Source of the DNA: CAIUVD01 sp044338255
GTDB lineage: Bacteria; Planctomycetota; UBA11346
Assembly (NCBI GenBank): GCA_044338255.1
Contig: JBIILZ010000061.1
Location: 1-24,385 of the forward strand
Direction of reading: 5' to 3'
DNA: 24,385 nucleotides
Positions 1 through 8,136 of this stretch are shown one piece after another. Each line of letters opens with the position of its first letter. Positions within the stretch are counted from its first letter, which is position 1. A program made the translations under genes and the position numbers. The notes beneath the pieces are model-generated. The model had not been told where the DNA came from, ran no database searches, and worked only from the letters and a program-made list of their open reading frames with translations.

Positions 1-16
1 TGACAATTCTCCATTT

Positions 17-122
17 CCAGGTGATCATACCGGCAGAGTCACACCCGTTCCCATTCCGAACACGGCCGTTAAGCCTGCCAGGGCCGATGATAGTGTTACA
101 GCGAAAGTAGGTCGTTGCCTGG
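17..122 (+). rRNA. rrf: 5S ribosomal RNA
   Basis: The core shows the conserved 5S loop, with CCGTTCCCATTCCGAACACGG near 45-65, followed by GCCGATGATAGTGTTACAGCGAAAGTAGG-like helix IV/V sequence (split here around 83-111). The ends pair as helix I: CCAGG at 17-21 with CCTGG at 118-122, extended inwards by wobble pairs. The length of about 106 nt is slightly short for a 5S, so either end may be off by a few bases. It is followed at once by a strong terminator, as expected for the last gene of an rRNA operon whose 16S and 23S genes would lie before the window. Confidence 0.9.
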
Positions 123-132
123 ATTTTATCTC

Positions 133-170
133 AACCGCCCCGAGTTTATAACTCGGGGTGGTTTCTTTTT
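133..170 (+). terminator. Rho-independent terminator of the rRNA operon
   Basis: A 14-bp stem (133-146 with 150-163, one G-U pair, loop TAT) is followed by a T-rich tail, TTCTTTTT. It sits 10 nt after the 5S end, so it very probably ends the rRNA operon. Its symmetry would also allow it to stop transcription from the other strand. Confidence 0.9.
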
Positions 171-208
171 AGACTTTATTTCAATGACTTCGATCCAGGC
201 TGTTTCCC

Positions 209-1159
209 ATGATCAGACGCAACCTCGGTTCCACAGATCTGCGTATTTCCGCCATCGGCATGGGCGTGTTTGCGATCGGTGGGTGGATGTGGGGGGCGCA
301 GGAGGACTGCGATTCCATCGCCGCCATCCATGCTGCAATCGACGCCGGCGTGAATTGGATCGATACCGCCCCGATCTATGGCAATGGTCGGGCCGACCGC
401 ATCGTTGCGGAAGCCATCCGCCAGCTTCCCGCTGAGCGTAGACCGATGGTCTTCACCAAATTCGGTCATCACCTGGTCGATGGCCAGCGCATCAATGATG
501 GCAGTCGCGCCCGCGTGATTGCCGACTGCGACTACAATTTGAAGGCCTTCGGCGTCGATACGCTTGATCTGTTTCAATTACACTGGCCGACGTCGACGCC
601 CATTGCGGAAACCGCCGCCGCCTGCGGCGAGTTGCTGAAGGCCGGCAAGATCCGGGCGATCGGCGTGTGCAATTTCAACCTCGCGCAGCTGGTCGAATGG
701 CACGCGACGGGCGTTCCTCTGCACGCCTTGCAGTGCCCCTATTCGTTGATCCGTCCCGAGGTCGCTGCCGCCGAACTGCCGTGGTGCGCCGAATACGGTG
801 TCGGTGCGCTGGCGTATTCGCCGTTGCATCGGGGAATGCTCTCAGGCACGTGGACCGCCGACAAGACTTTCGCCAAGGATGATCACCGGAGCGAACGTGC
901 AGATTTCCAGGGTCCGCGTCTGGCGCGTTTCCTGGCCGCCGTCGAAGAGCTTCGCGTCATAGCCGAGGATGATGATCTGACCGTGCCGCAGTTGGCGATC
1001 GGATACCTGCTGTGCACCGAGGGCCTCAGCGGCTGCATCGTCGGGGCCCGCAACGCTGCCCAGGGCGAGGCTCTCGTTGATCTCGGCATGCCGATCAAGG
1101 CCAAACACATGGACGCCGTCGATGCGGTCCTCGCCAAGCTCAAGGCCGACCTCGGCTGA
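209..1159 (+). CDS. Aldo/keto reductase
   Basis: A 316-residue protein of the NADPH-dependent aldo/keto reductase superfamily, a TIM-barrel oxidoreductase that reduces aldehydes or ketones. The catalytic tetrad is complete by position: D52 and Y57 in DTAPIYG, K84 in FTKFG, and H125 in LHWP. The C-terminal cofactor-binding part is visible as the CIVGARN motif. The N-terminal RRNLGSTDLRISAIGMG is typical of the AKR11/YajO-like bacterial group. The physiological substrate cannot be read from the sequence. No clear Shine-Dalgarno precedes the ATG, but the N-terminal beta-hairpin starts correctly there. The gene lies just after the rRNA terminator and converges on the lipoprotein operon, with only 6 nt between the two stop codons and no room for an intrinsic terminator. 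Confidence 0.92.
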   Translation: MIRRNLGSTDLRISAIGMGVFAIGGWMWGAQEDCDSIAAIHAAIDAGVNWIDTAPIYGNGRADRIVAEAIRQLPAERRPMVFTKFGHHLVDGQRINDGSRARVIADCDYNLKAFGVDTLDLFQLHWPTSTPIAETAAACGELLKAGKIRAIGVCNFNLAQLVEWHATGVPLHALQCPYSLIRPEVAAAELPWCAEYGVGALAYSPLHRGMLSGTWTADKTFAKDDHRSERADFQGPRLARFLAAVEELRVIAEDDDLTVPQLAIGYLLCTEGLSGCIVGARNAAQGEALVDLGMPIKAKHMDAVDAVLAKLKADLG

Positions 1160-1165
1160 GCTGAA

Positions 1166-2239
1166 TTAGTTCCCGGCCAGCATGCGCGTCAGGCGTTGGT
1201 CGAGATCCTCGGCCAGGCGCTTCGACAATTTCTGATAGAGCCGTTCGCGTGCGACGTCTTCGCGCGTGCTGCTGGCGCGTTCGCTGAGGCTGATGCCTCC
1301 GAGCTGGGTACCGCCGGCATCCGCGGACAGACGCAGACTGCCGCTGAGGTGACCATCCAATTTGATCTGTCCGTTGATATTTTCCGCACGCGTCGTCAGC
1401 ACCAAGGGTAGCTGCAGGATGCCGCCGTTGACGCCGTTGCCCCCGTTGACGCCGTTGCTGGCAGGCACGGCGCGCAAGCCGACCAGACGCAGGCTTTCAA
1501 TAAGCTGCGTCTGCAACGGCAGGATGCTGGGGTCATCGGGCAAGGTGACGGTGAGTTCGGCGAGCAGGTTCTGCAGGTGGCGATCAAGAGCGGCGCGGTC
1601 AATCGGCTCGGCGGGCATAGCACTGCCCGGGAGGGCGGTGCGCAGGCGGGTGAGGTATTCGTCGCGTTCGACCAGTAACGGCAGCAGCCGCCGGATCTGC
1701 TGGCCGGCAGCGGTCAGACGCTGCACGGGAGTGGTGGTCGGCAATGCGAGAATGGCGGCGGCCTCAGTCGGTAGTTTCGCATCGAGGGTCGCGATGCGCG
1801 CGCGCAGCTCATCGGCCCAGGCGACGCGATTGAGGCGCAGGAGGATGTAGGTGGCTTCGCGTTGGTCGACCTGTTCGACGACGGTGACGCCGGGCAGATC
1901 GGCGGCCGAGGCTTTCGCCTGGACGTCGCTGCGCGCGACTTGCGCCAAGCGTTCGGCCCGATTCTGGCCGGTGCCGTCGGTACTCGCGTAGTCCTCATTA
2001 TGGCGGACATCGGCGACGATCGTCAGGCGCAGCTGGCTGACGAGGTCCTGACGCGCGCGCGCGAGCGCGGTGTCACGTTGCCCGGGACCGGCCGCACCCA
2101 CGGCATAGAGCAGGCCTTCTTCGTGAGGTGGATGCTGGAACCACGCCGGCGTGGTCTCGGGCGCGCGGATGAAACCGCCATCGCAGCCACTGAGGGCGGC
2201 GATGGCGATAGCGGTCCCAAATCGACGGGCGACGTTCAC
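1166..2239 (-). CDS. LPP20-family lipoprotein
   Basis: A 357-residue predicted outer-membrane lipoprotein. Its short signal peptide ends in a lipobox (LSGC, lipidated Cys19). Residues about 30-150 resemble the LPP20 domain: PAWF near the start, then GLLYAVGAA and an Ala/Arg-rich helix (ALARARQDLVSQL). The rest has no family I recognise. Two 18-bp direct repeats at 1421-1456 encode a Gly/Asn-rich linker (NGVNGG twice). The start is GTG and overlaps the upstream lpoB-like stop codon as GTGA, so translation is probably coupled. LPP20-type proteins include Vibrio FlgP, a flagellar outer-membrane accessory, and Helicobacter Lpp20. Which role applies here is unknown. It is the last gene of the four-gene operon running 5411 to 1166. 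Confidence 0.75.
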   Translation of the reverse strand: MNVARRFGTAIAIAALSGCDGGFIRAPETTPAWFQHPPHEEGLLYAVGAAGPGQRDTALARARQDLVSQLRLTIVADVRHNEDYASTDGTGQNRAERLAQVARSDVQAKASAADLPGVTVVEQVDQREATYILLRLNRVAWADELRARIATLDAKLPTEAAAILALPTTTPVQRLTAAGQQIRRLLPLLVERDEYLTRLRTALPGSAMPAEPIDRAALDRHLQNLLAELTVTLPDDPSILPLQTQLIESLRLVGLRAVPASNGVNGGNGVNGGILQLPLVLTTRAENINGQIKLDGHLSGSLRLSADAGGTQLGGISLSERASSTREDVARERLYQKLSKRLAEDLDQRLTRMLAGN

Positions 2240-2838
2240 CGCTCGATGAATTTCTTGATCTTCTTATTACCGATCCACACCTGCCGCTGGCTCTGGACAT
2301 CGATCAAGGTCAGGTCGACGCTGTAGAATTTCACCTTTTTACCGCCGTCTTGATCGTCCTGCACGCCGATGCTGCCGGTGAGCAGGAAGTCGCTGCCCTG
2401 CTCCTGGAAGCTTTCTTTTCGGGTGGCTTCGCTGGCGTTTTTGTCCTGGTCGGCGCGCTCGGCGCGGGTCTGTTCGGTGGCGCTGCTGCTGCCGACGACA
2501 TCGACCTTGTCGGAATTGATGAACGCCCGCAGAAGATCGTTGGTGAAGATATCGGTGTTGATGATGTCTCCATTGGTGCGCACGGTGATGCGACCGACCT
2601 TGACGGTGGGATTCTTGTTCTTTTTGGCGCGGAAATTATCGGCCCACGGCTTGGAGGTGGCATCGGCGATCATCGCCTGCGCGGTCTGCGTGCTGTCGAC
2701 GTCATTCCAATCACCGGAAAGATCAATGACCGCGTTCTGGTCGGTACGGGTGACCGTCTTGCCGCATCCGGTAACCATCAACGTTGGCGCCGCGAAGGCG
2801 GCAAGGAGCAGGCAGGCGAGGGGGGCGGTGCGCTTCAT
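2236..2838 (-). CDS. LpoB-like penicillin-binding-protein activator lipoprotein
   Basis: A 200-residue lipoprotein. The signal peptide ends in a lipobox (VTGC, Cys25). The mature part matches the LpoB/PF13036 pattern: a DLSGDWND segment, paired helices, a 'KVGRITVRTNGDIINTDIF' core, and a C-terminal strand reading VDLTLIDVQSQRQVWIG. In E. coli LpoB crosses the periplasm from the outer membrane to activate the peptidoglycan synthase PBP1b. Here the same role is an inference from family. I chose the ATG at 2838 because it gives a clean signal peptide and has AGGA 7 nt upstream. A longer in-frame reading to 3036 would overlap the upstream gene without any protein-like sequence. It lies 20 nt after the COG3014-type gene and overlaps the LPP20-type gene by 4 nt. 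Confidence 0.82.
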   Translation of the reverse strand: MKRTAPLACLLLAAFAAPTLMVTGCGKTVTRTDQNAVIDLSGDWNDVDSTQTAQAMIADATSKPWADNFRAKKNKNPTVKVGRITVRTNGDIINTDIFTNDLLRAFINSDKVDVVGSSSATEQTRAERADQDKNASEATRKESFQEQGSDFLLTGSIGVQDDQDGGKKVKFYSVDLTLIDVQSQRQVWIGNKKIKKFIER

Positions 2839-2858
2839 GGGGTGTTCCTGAGGAGGGA

Positions 2859-4481
2859 TCATGGAGTGGGATACGGCGTCGGAAAGGTACGGACCGGCAC
2901 CAGGGTCACGCGCCCGGGCGTGACCTGGACCGTGCCCAATTGGTGGCCACCGCCCGGTGCGGAGATGTTCACCGGATAGGTGCCGGCGGGAAGATCGATG
3001 AGCGTGCCTTCGATATGATCGGGCAACGTCAACCACGCCCGCAGATCCGCCGACTCGGTGGCGGTGGCCAGGGCGCTGCCGATGAGATTGATACCGAAGG
3101 CGAGGAGCTCCGAGGAGTCATTGCGCTGTTGGCGGGCGGCGTAGGCCCCTGCCGCCACCGCGCCTTGTTTGACGGCTACGCGCAGCAGCGTCTTGAGCAA
3201 CACCTGCGGCTGCGCGTCCTTCAACGTCGAACGCGCATAGGCATCGAGGTCGCACAGCACTTCGCCGCTGCCGGTGATGCCCCCGACGGTCACGCTTGCC
3301 GGCGGGGTGATGGTCTGATCAGGAGCGTGCACGGGGATTTCGAAGCCGATGACGGCGGCCCCACCTGGAGCCAGGCATTGCTGTACGACATTGCCGGGAA
3401 TCGGCAGGAGCGGCCAGCTGCGGGCGACTTCGTTGCCCGGGCCCCTGGCATAGAAGGAGATTCCGCCCCAGAAGAAACTCGTCGCGTCTTTCTCGCTGAA
3501 GCCGATGGCGGCGATGCCGATCTGCAGCGGCCGGGGTTGGGCGATTAACCCGACATGATTGAGGATCAGCACCGAACCCGAACCGGTGGGAGGGACAAAG
3601 CGCGAATCGTTCGCCGACAGTCCGCGCTTGGCGACTTCGTCGGCGAACAAATCGGGATCGTAGGCCCGCAGGTGCCGCAGGTACAAGGTGGTCGCGAGGC
3701 TCGGCTGAGCGGCGACTTCATAGCGCAGCGTGCTTCCGCTGGCGCTCAGTGAATCATGTTGGCTCTGATAGGCCACCAGCGCCCGCTTCAGCATCGCGGC
3801 TGCCAACTGCCGGTCGGAATCGGTCTGTTGTTGGGCATCGAGGCAAAAGACCGCCATCGCCGTCAGCACGCGTGCGAACGGATCATCGTCGTAGCGTTTA
3901 CCTTCCGCCGCATCGGCGGTTTCCTTGAGCTGGTTGATGGTCATCCGCCGGGCCATGATCAGAGCGTTCTGATAGGCGTAGAAGGCGACATCAGGTCCGC
4001 TCACCACCGGCGCCATGGGCTGCTTGGGCGGCATCACCATGCCCGTCGGCTGCCAGCGGTTTTCAGCACGCTCACCAATGATCAGGTAGTTGAGTGTGCG
4101 GTAATAATCGATCTGGGTGTGTTCAAACGGCTTGCCGACATAGGTGCTGGCAGTGTCGTTGTAGATCGAGGTGACGACGGCGTCGACGATCTGGGCGCCG
4201 CGCAGATCATCGACGATCGGGGCGATGGCATCGAGCTGCTTATTACTGTCGCCGGGATCGCCCTGGAGGTGCGTTAGCAGGCCCTGCTCCATGCCGGCGA
4301 GCAGTACGTTCTTGCTCCCGGAATCGAGTTCGGCGGCGGTGGAACGGGCTTTTGCCAGATCTCCGGCAGCGGTTTGTTCGCGCAGTTCATGGGCCAGACG
4401 GGACTCACCGCATCCTGCCAGTGCGAGGCTGAGCAGGCTGCCGGCGATCCAGGTCGAGGTCGTGAAGCGCGTGCGCGGCAT
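2859..4481 (-). CDS. COG3014-type lipoprotein
   Basis: A 540-residue lipoprotein with signal peptide and lipobox (LAGC, Cys24). Residues about 25-270 are helical and TPR-like; they include the segment YYRTLNYLIIGERAENRW and, further on, a FYAYQNALIMARR helix. The C-terminal half contains a Gly/Ala-rich stretch (about 440-490) and an ending of beta-strands with LPAGTYPVNI, a small beta-sandwich. Large lipoproteins of this type (COG3014) are often next to an LpoB-type gene in gammaproteobacteria, and the same pairing is seen here, which supports both calls. The biochemical role is not established. Only 3 nt separate its start from the stop of the upstream BatD-like gene, so it is clearly in the same operon. 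Confidence 0.72.
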   Translation of the reverse strand: MPRTRFTTSTWIAGSLLSLALAGCGESRLAHELREQTAAGDLAKARSTAAELDSGSKNVLLAGMEQGLLTHLQGDPGDSNKQLDAIAPIVDDLRGAQIVDAVVTSIYNDTASTYVGKPFEHTQIDYYRTLNYLIIGERAENRWQPTGMVMPPKQPMAPVVSGPDVAFYAYQNALIMARRMTINQLKETADAAEGKRYDDDPFARVLTAMAVFCLDAQQQTDSDRQLAAAMLKRALVAYQSQHDSLSASGSTLRYEVAAQPSLATTLYLRHLRAYDPDLFADEVAKRGLSANDSRFVPPTGSGSVLILNHVGLIAQPRPLQIGIAAIGFSEKDATSFFWGGISFYARGPGNEVARSWPLLPIPGNVVQQCLAPGGAAVIGFEIPVHAPDQTITPPASVTVGGITGSGEVLCDLDAYARSTLKDAQPQVLLKTLLRVAVKQGAVAAGAYAARQQRNDSSELLAFGINLIGSALATATESADLRAWLTLPDHIEGTLIDLPAGTYPVNISAPGGGHQLGTVQVTPGRVTLVPVRTFPTPYPTP

Positions 4482-4484
4482 GGC

Positions 4485-5411
4485 TTACTTTTTCGGCGCG
4501 TCTTCAAGCAGGCTGAAGACCCGGCTGCGCACCTGATTGGCGGCCTGCTTGGCGGCGAGGTCTTCGCGCACTAGATCGAGGCGTACGCCATCGGCCTTGG
4601 TGCCGTCGGCTTTCGCCGGCTCATTGAGGGCCGAGGCGGTGATCCGCGTCCAGCCGAAGATCCAGGTGAGAGTGCCATCGACGTCGCTCGCCGGCAGGCC
4701 CCAGCGCTCGCAGAAGCTGGCGCGGCTCTGCTCCAAGGTGATGCCGCTGGCGAGCAGGGTCGCCTCGGCAAGTTCGCCGCTACGGAAGCCGAGTTCGAGG
4801 CTGCCCGAAATCTTGGCGACGGTCTTGTCGCCCTGCACGCTGACCGCCGTGGCGGGGATCTGCGAGCCAACCAGATCCTCGAGACGGGCGCCCCACAGGA
4901 AGCCGCCGACGCCGTCGTATTCCTTGGGCAGCGAGCGGGTTTCACCACTGATGGTGAGCGACTGCGTGACCGTGACCTGACCGAAATTGGCCGGCGTATC
5001 TCGGCTCAGCCACGACAGCGGGATGGCCGGCAGGGAGAGGTCCCCGGTGGTACGCGGGTAGAGAGTCACGGCGACGGTGATGGTTTTGGTCTTGGCATCT
5101 TCGTTCACGCTCGGCTTGCCGTTGAGCCGCCAGGTGGTGCCGCCGGCCATGGTGATGCCGTTGATGACCACGGCGGCGATGTCGACACCATCCACTTGTC
5201 GGGGCATGGTGGTGAATTCAAGGCGCACCGGCTGATTCACGGAAATCTTCCGCGAGGAGACCTTATGATTGACGAAGGCCCCGATGTTCAGCGGTTCCGA
5301 GACAACTGCTGGGCCAATAGGATCGGAGGCGCGCGGCGAATCGGCGGCGACCAGGACATTCGCGACGCAAACACCGGCAAATGCCAGGCTAGAAAGAAGG
5401 GCTGGGCGCAT
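4485..5411 (-). CDS. Secreted protein with BatD-like N-terminal domain
   Basis: A 308-residue exported protein. A signal peptide (about residues 1-24, hydrophobic core ALLSSLAFAGVCVANVLVA) has a likely cleavage site after AADS. Residues about 40-160 read like the immunoglobulin-like beta domain of BatD/oxygen-tolerance proteins: a stretch of 'isvnqpvrlefttm', a segment on ITMAGGTTWRLNGK, and a TGDLSLPAIPLSW ending. The C-terminal half (about 165-300) has no recognisable family, but contains FCERWGLPASDVDGTLTWIFGW. I preferred the start at 5411, since earlier in-frame starts (to 5558) add a non-secretory, proline-rich leader that overlaps the divergent promoter region. It is the first gene of the lipoprotein operon. 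BatD is a weak call and another periplasmic beta-domain is possible. Confidence 0.6.
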   Translation of the reverse strand: MRPALLSSLAFAGVCVANVLVAADSPRASDPIGPAVVSEPLNIGAFVNHKVSSRKISVNQPVRLEFTTMPRQVDGVDIAAVVINGITMAGGTTWRLNGKPSVNEDAKTKTITVAVTLYPRTTGDLSLPAIPLSWLSRDTPANFGQVTVTQSLTISGETRSLPKEYDGVGGFLWGARLEDLVGSQIPATAVSVQGDKTVAKISGSLELGFRSGELAEATLLASGITLEQSRASFCERWGLPASDVDGTLTWIFGWTRITASALNEPAKADGTKADGVRLDLVREDLAAKQAANQVRSRVFSLLEDAPKK

Positions 5412-5546
5412 GGGCTGAGATCTTAGGATGTCGAGTCGGGCTGTCACGCGCTGGAGCGGGTGCGGACATGGTCCGTCTGACGATGCCCGAAGCCATTCAT
5501 TACATAACATACCTATTGAAGCTGTCGCGGAGGTGGTTTCAGGGGC

Positions 5547-5576
5547 TTGCACCGGCAACCAGAGATCGAGTATAAC
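5547..5576 (+). promoter_or_regulatory. Candidate sigma-70 promoter of the transketolase gene
   Basis: TTGCAC at 5547-5552 and TATAAC at 5571-5576 are spaced by 18 nt. A second, closer TATAAT lies at 5584-5589 but lacks a matching -35. Transcription from the first pair would start about 25 nt before the ATG at 5611. The 199-nt gap also has to hold the promoter of the divergent lipoprotein operon, which I could not pinpoint. Confidence 0.45.
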
Positions 5577-5610
5577 CAGACCTTATAATCCCCACGTGAG
5601 ATTTTATACT

Positions 5611-7719
5611 ATGGCTGTCGACCTCGGCGCTGCTGCCACCATCGCTCCCGAACTCCGTCACCGCAAAGGGCTGACCTATAAGAACCCGCTGGCGGGGAAT
5701 CCCGGCAAGCCGCAGTTCGCCGCCCAGGTCAAGCGCGCCGACGGTAGCACGGTGGCGATTGCCGATCCGACGGCGACGCGTCTGGCCGTGGCCTTGATGG
5801 ATATGAACGCCGTGATCGGCGGCGCGGCCTGCCATTGGGGTGGCCCGGCAGCCCTCGCCGAGCTGATGTCTTCGATCCACGGCATCATGTTCTCGACCAC
5901 CGGCACCTGGTACGACCGCTACAATTTCGCCAACGACGCTGGCCACACCGAGAACGGCGTCTACGCCCTGAAGGCCAACTACGGTTTTGCCGGCCTGACG
6001 ATCGATTCGCTGAAGGGTTTCCGCTCGCTCAGCAGCAAGCTCACCGGCCACGGTGAAAGCCATCTCTTCGCCGATGGGGTGATGATCTCCAACGGCCCGT
6101 TGGGCTCCTCGCTGCCGATCGCCCAGGGCTTGGCCATGGCTGATCGCCTCGCCGACAACGCCCGCGCCACCATCTGCGTCATCTCCGACGGCGCGATGAT
6201 GGAAGGTGAAGCCAAGGAATCGATCGCGGCCATCCCCGGCTTGGCCGGCAAGGATCAGGTCAATCCCTTCGTCCTCGTGATCTCCGACAACAACACCAAG
6301 CTCTCGGGCCGCGTCGATGCCGACAGCTTCTCGATGCAGCCGAGTTTCGCGGCGCTTGAAGCCCAGGGCTGGAACGTCATCAAGCTTGCCAACGGCAACG
6401 ATCTGCAGGCGGCCTTCACGGCCGTCGAGACCGCCCTCAAGCTCGCCGAAGGCGATCGCACCCGGCCGGTGGCCATCTGGGCCAAGACCGTCAAGGGCTA
6501 CAGCGTTGCCGCCACCGAGAAATCGGCTTCTGGCGGTCACGGCTTCCCGCTCGCCGGAGCCGATTGCGTCAACGGCAAGCTGCGCGCCTTCGTCGCTGAA
6601 ATCAACCAGGGTCAGGCCCTGCCGGCGTGGACCGAAGCCTGGCTGAGCGAGATCGAGACCGCGCAGAAGACCAAGGCCGAACTGTCCGCCCAGCCCCGCG
6701 ACGCCAATGCCGGCGTGCCCAGCACCGCTCCGGCGCCGGTGAAGAAGGACAAGATCCAGGCGGGTTTCCCCAAGGCTATGATCGCCGCCGCCGACAAGGG
6801 CCTGCCGGTGGTCAGCGTTAGCGCCGACCTCCAGGGCTCGACCGGCGTCGCGCCCTTCCGCTTGAAGTACCCGCAGCTCTCGTTCGAAGTCGGCATCGCC
6901 GAATCGAACATGGTCTCGACCGCCGCCGGCTTCTCGAAGCAGGGCTTCATCCCGGTCGTCGATACCTTTGCGCAGTTCGGTGTGACCAAGGGCCTCCTGC
7001 CCCTGTGCATGGCCAACCTCAGCCAGTCGGCAGTGATCGCGGTGTTTTCGCATAGCGGCTTCCAGGATGCCGCCGATGGCGCCAGCCATCAGGGCCTGCA
7101 GTACCTGGCGATGACCGGTGCAATTCCGCACATGCAGACCTATTGCCCAGCGAGTGCCGAAGAAGCCGAATGGGCAATGGGCGCTGCAATCCAGCATTTC
7201 GTCGATGCCCGCGCCGCCGGCCGTCAGCCCGACAGCATCCTGTTCTTCTGCGGCCGTGAGAATTTCCCGGTGACGCTCAAGACCGCTGGCCAGGATTACG
7301 CTTGGGGCAAGGCCCTGACGGTTGCCGACACCACCGCCGGCAAGGCCAAGAAGGTCGTCATCTCGGCGACCGGCTCGTTGGTGGTGCATGCCCTCAAGGC
7401 CGCTGAGAAATTGGCTGCCGAAGGCATCGGCGCCCTGGTGCTCAACAACGCCCTGGCCAACCATCCCGACCTCGTCGCCCATAAGGCCGCCTTGGCGGCC
7501 TGCGGTGGCAAGTTGATCACCGTCGAAGATCACCAGATCGTCGGCGGCGCCGGATCGATGCTGGTCTCGGCCCTGGTCAACGACGGCGTGGCCTTCCAGG
7601 CCAAGATCCTCGGCGTGCACGGCGAGTTCGGTCAGTCGGCCTACACCGCTGACGAATTGTATAAAAAGCATGGCATGGACAGCGCCGCCATCATCAAGGC
7701 GGCGCAAGCGCTCGTTTGA
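5611..7719 (+). CDS. tkt: Transketolase (divergent)
   Basis: A 702-residue thiamine-diphosphate enzyme of the pentose phosphate/Calvin pathways that transfers two-carbon ketol units between sugar phosphates. Domains follow in order: the pyrophosphate domain (about 1-330) with WYDRYNFANDAGH, NGPLGSSLPIAQGLA (161-175) and the ThDP/Mg motif SDG...NN (192-194 and 227-228); the pyrimidine domain (about 385-560) with the catalytic glutamate E431 in VGIAESNM; and the C-terminal domain ending in GEFGQSAYTADELYKKHGMD. The first Gly of the usual GDG is Ser here. The Ala/Pro-rich linker at about 360-380 joins the first two domains. I chose the ATG at 5611, which fits the family N-terminus; the reading frame extends up to 5428, but that leader looks non-coding. 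A single-gene unit, bounded by its own promoter and terminator. Confidence 0.93.
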   Translation: MAVDLGAAATIAPELRHRKGLTYKNPLAGNPGKPQFAAQVKRADGSTVAIADPTATRLAVALMDMNAVIGGAACHWGGPAALAELMSSIHGIMFSTTGTWYDRYNFANDAGHTENGVYALKANYGFAGLTIDSLKGFRSLSSKLTGHGESHLFADGVMISNGPLGSSLPIAQGLAMADRLADNARATICVISDGAMMEGEAKESIAAIPGLAGKDQVNPFVLVISDNNTKLSGRVDADSFSMQPSFAALEAQGWNVIKLANGNDLQAAFTAVETALKLAEGDRTRPVAIWAKTVKGYSVAATEKSASGGHGFPLAGADCVNGKLRAFVAEINQGQALPAWTEAWLSEIETAQKTKAELSAQPRDANAGVPSTAPAPVKKDKIQAGFPKAMIAAADKGLPVVSVSADLQGSTGVAPFRLKYPQLSFEVGIAESNMVSTAAGFSKQGFIPVVDTFAQFGVTKGLLPLCMANLSQSAVIAVFSHSGFQDAADGASHQGLQYLAMTGAIPHMQTYCPASAEEAEWAMGAAIQHFVDARAAGRQPDSILFFCGRENFPVTLKTAGQDYAWGKALTVADTTAGKAKKVVISATGSLVVHALKAAEKLAAEGIGALVLNNALANHPDLVAHKAALAACGGKLITVEDHQIVGGAGSMLVSALVNDGVAFQAKILGVHGEFGQSAYTADELYKKHGMDSAAIIKAAQALV

Positions 7720-7760
7720 GTTATCCTTGAGTTCAGCCCGGCAACGGGTTGTGATTAATG

Positions 7761-7795
7761 CAAAAACCCGCGTGCAAAACGAGGGTTTTTGTGTT
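7761..7795 (+). terminator. Rho-independent terminator after transketolase
   Basis: A 9-bp A/T- and C/G-rich stem (CAAAAACCC at 7761-7769 with GGGTTTTTG at 7783-7791, 13-nt loop). The right arm ends in a T run. It lies 41 nt after the transketolase stop. The A run on the left makes it plausible on both strands. Confidence 0.75.
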
Positions 7796-7819
7796 AGAGT
7801 ACATCCCTAGGAGTCTACC

Positions 7820-8068
7820 ATGAGCGTCATAACAGGATGTGCACCGACTACGCCACCCCCGACAGCATCGCCGGCGAGCACCGCGAGCGTGGCCCCGGCA
7901 CCACCGTTGTTTGAGGCCACGGCTCAGCCCCCGGCCAAGCTTGCTCTTGATCTTGATAAAGTCGAGATCTCGGATGCGGCGCGCGCGCGCCTAGCCAGCG
8001 ATCGTCAGCAAGAGCAAAAATACGTCGCGCAGTTGTCGGCGTCGCGCGAGCAGGCCAGCATTACCTGA
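7820..8068 (+). CDS. Small proline-rich protein, function unknown
   Basis: An 82-residue protein with a good ribosome binding site (AGGAG at 7809-7813, 6 nt before the ATG) and a stop just upstream in frame, so the start is well fixed. The N-terminal 40 residues are rich in Pro, Ala, Thr and Ser and look unstructured. The C-terminal half is charged and helical (LALDLDKVEISDAARARLASD). The 'DKVEISDAAR' phrase recalls short segments found in FlgM-type anti-sigma factors and other flagellar accessory proteins, but it is too short for a call. There is no proper signal peptide: an ITGC resembling a lipobox occurs at residues 4-7, without a hydrophobic core before it. It sits between the transketolase terminator and the MFS gene. 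Confidence 0.55.
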   Translation: MSVITGCAPTTPPPTASPASTASVAPAPPLFEATAQPPAKLALDLDKVEISDAARARLASDRQQEQKYVAQLSASREQASIT

Positions 8069-8136
8069 GGTCGTCGGGTGAGCTTACGGCATTCTTCGCA
8101 AGCGTAGCCGCATTCAGGCATTAGCCTCTCGCGGCC

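Noticed and set aside
5539..7707. A 722-residue open frame antisense to transketolase
   Set aside because: It is the mirror of a strongly coding GC-rich gene. Its translation is low-complexity (rich in Gly, His, Arg and Asp) with no domain, and the opposite strand has clear transketolase motifs.
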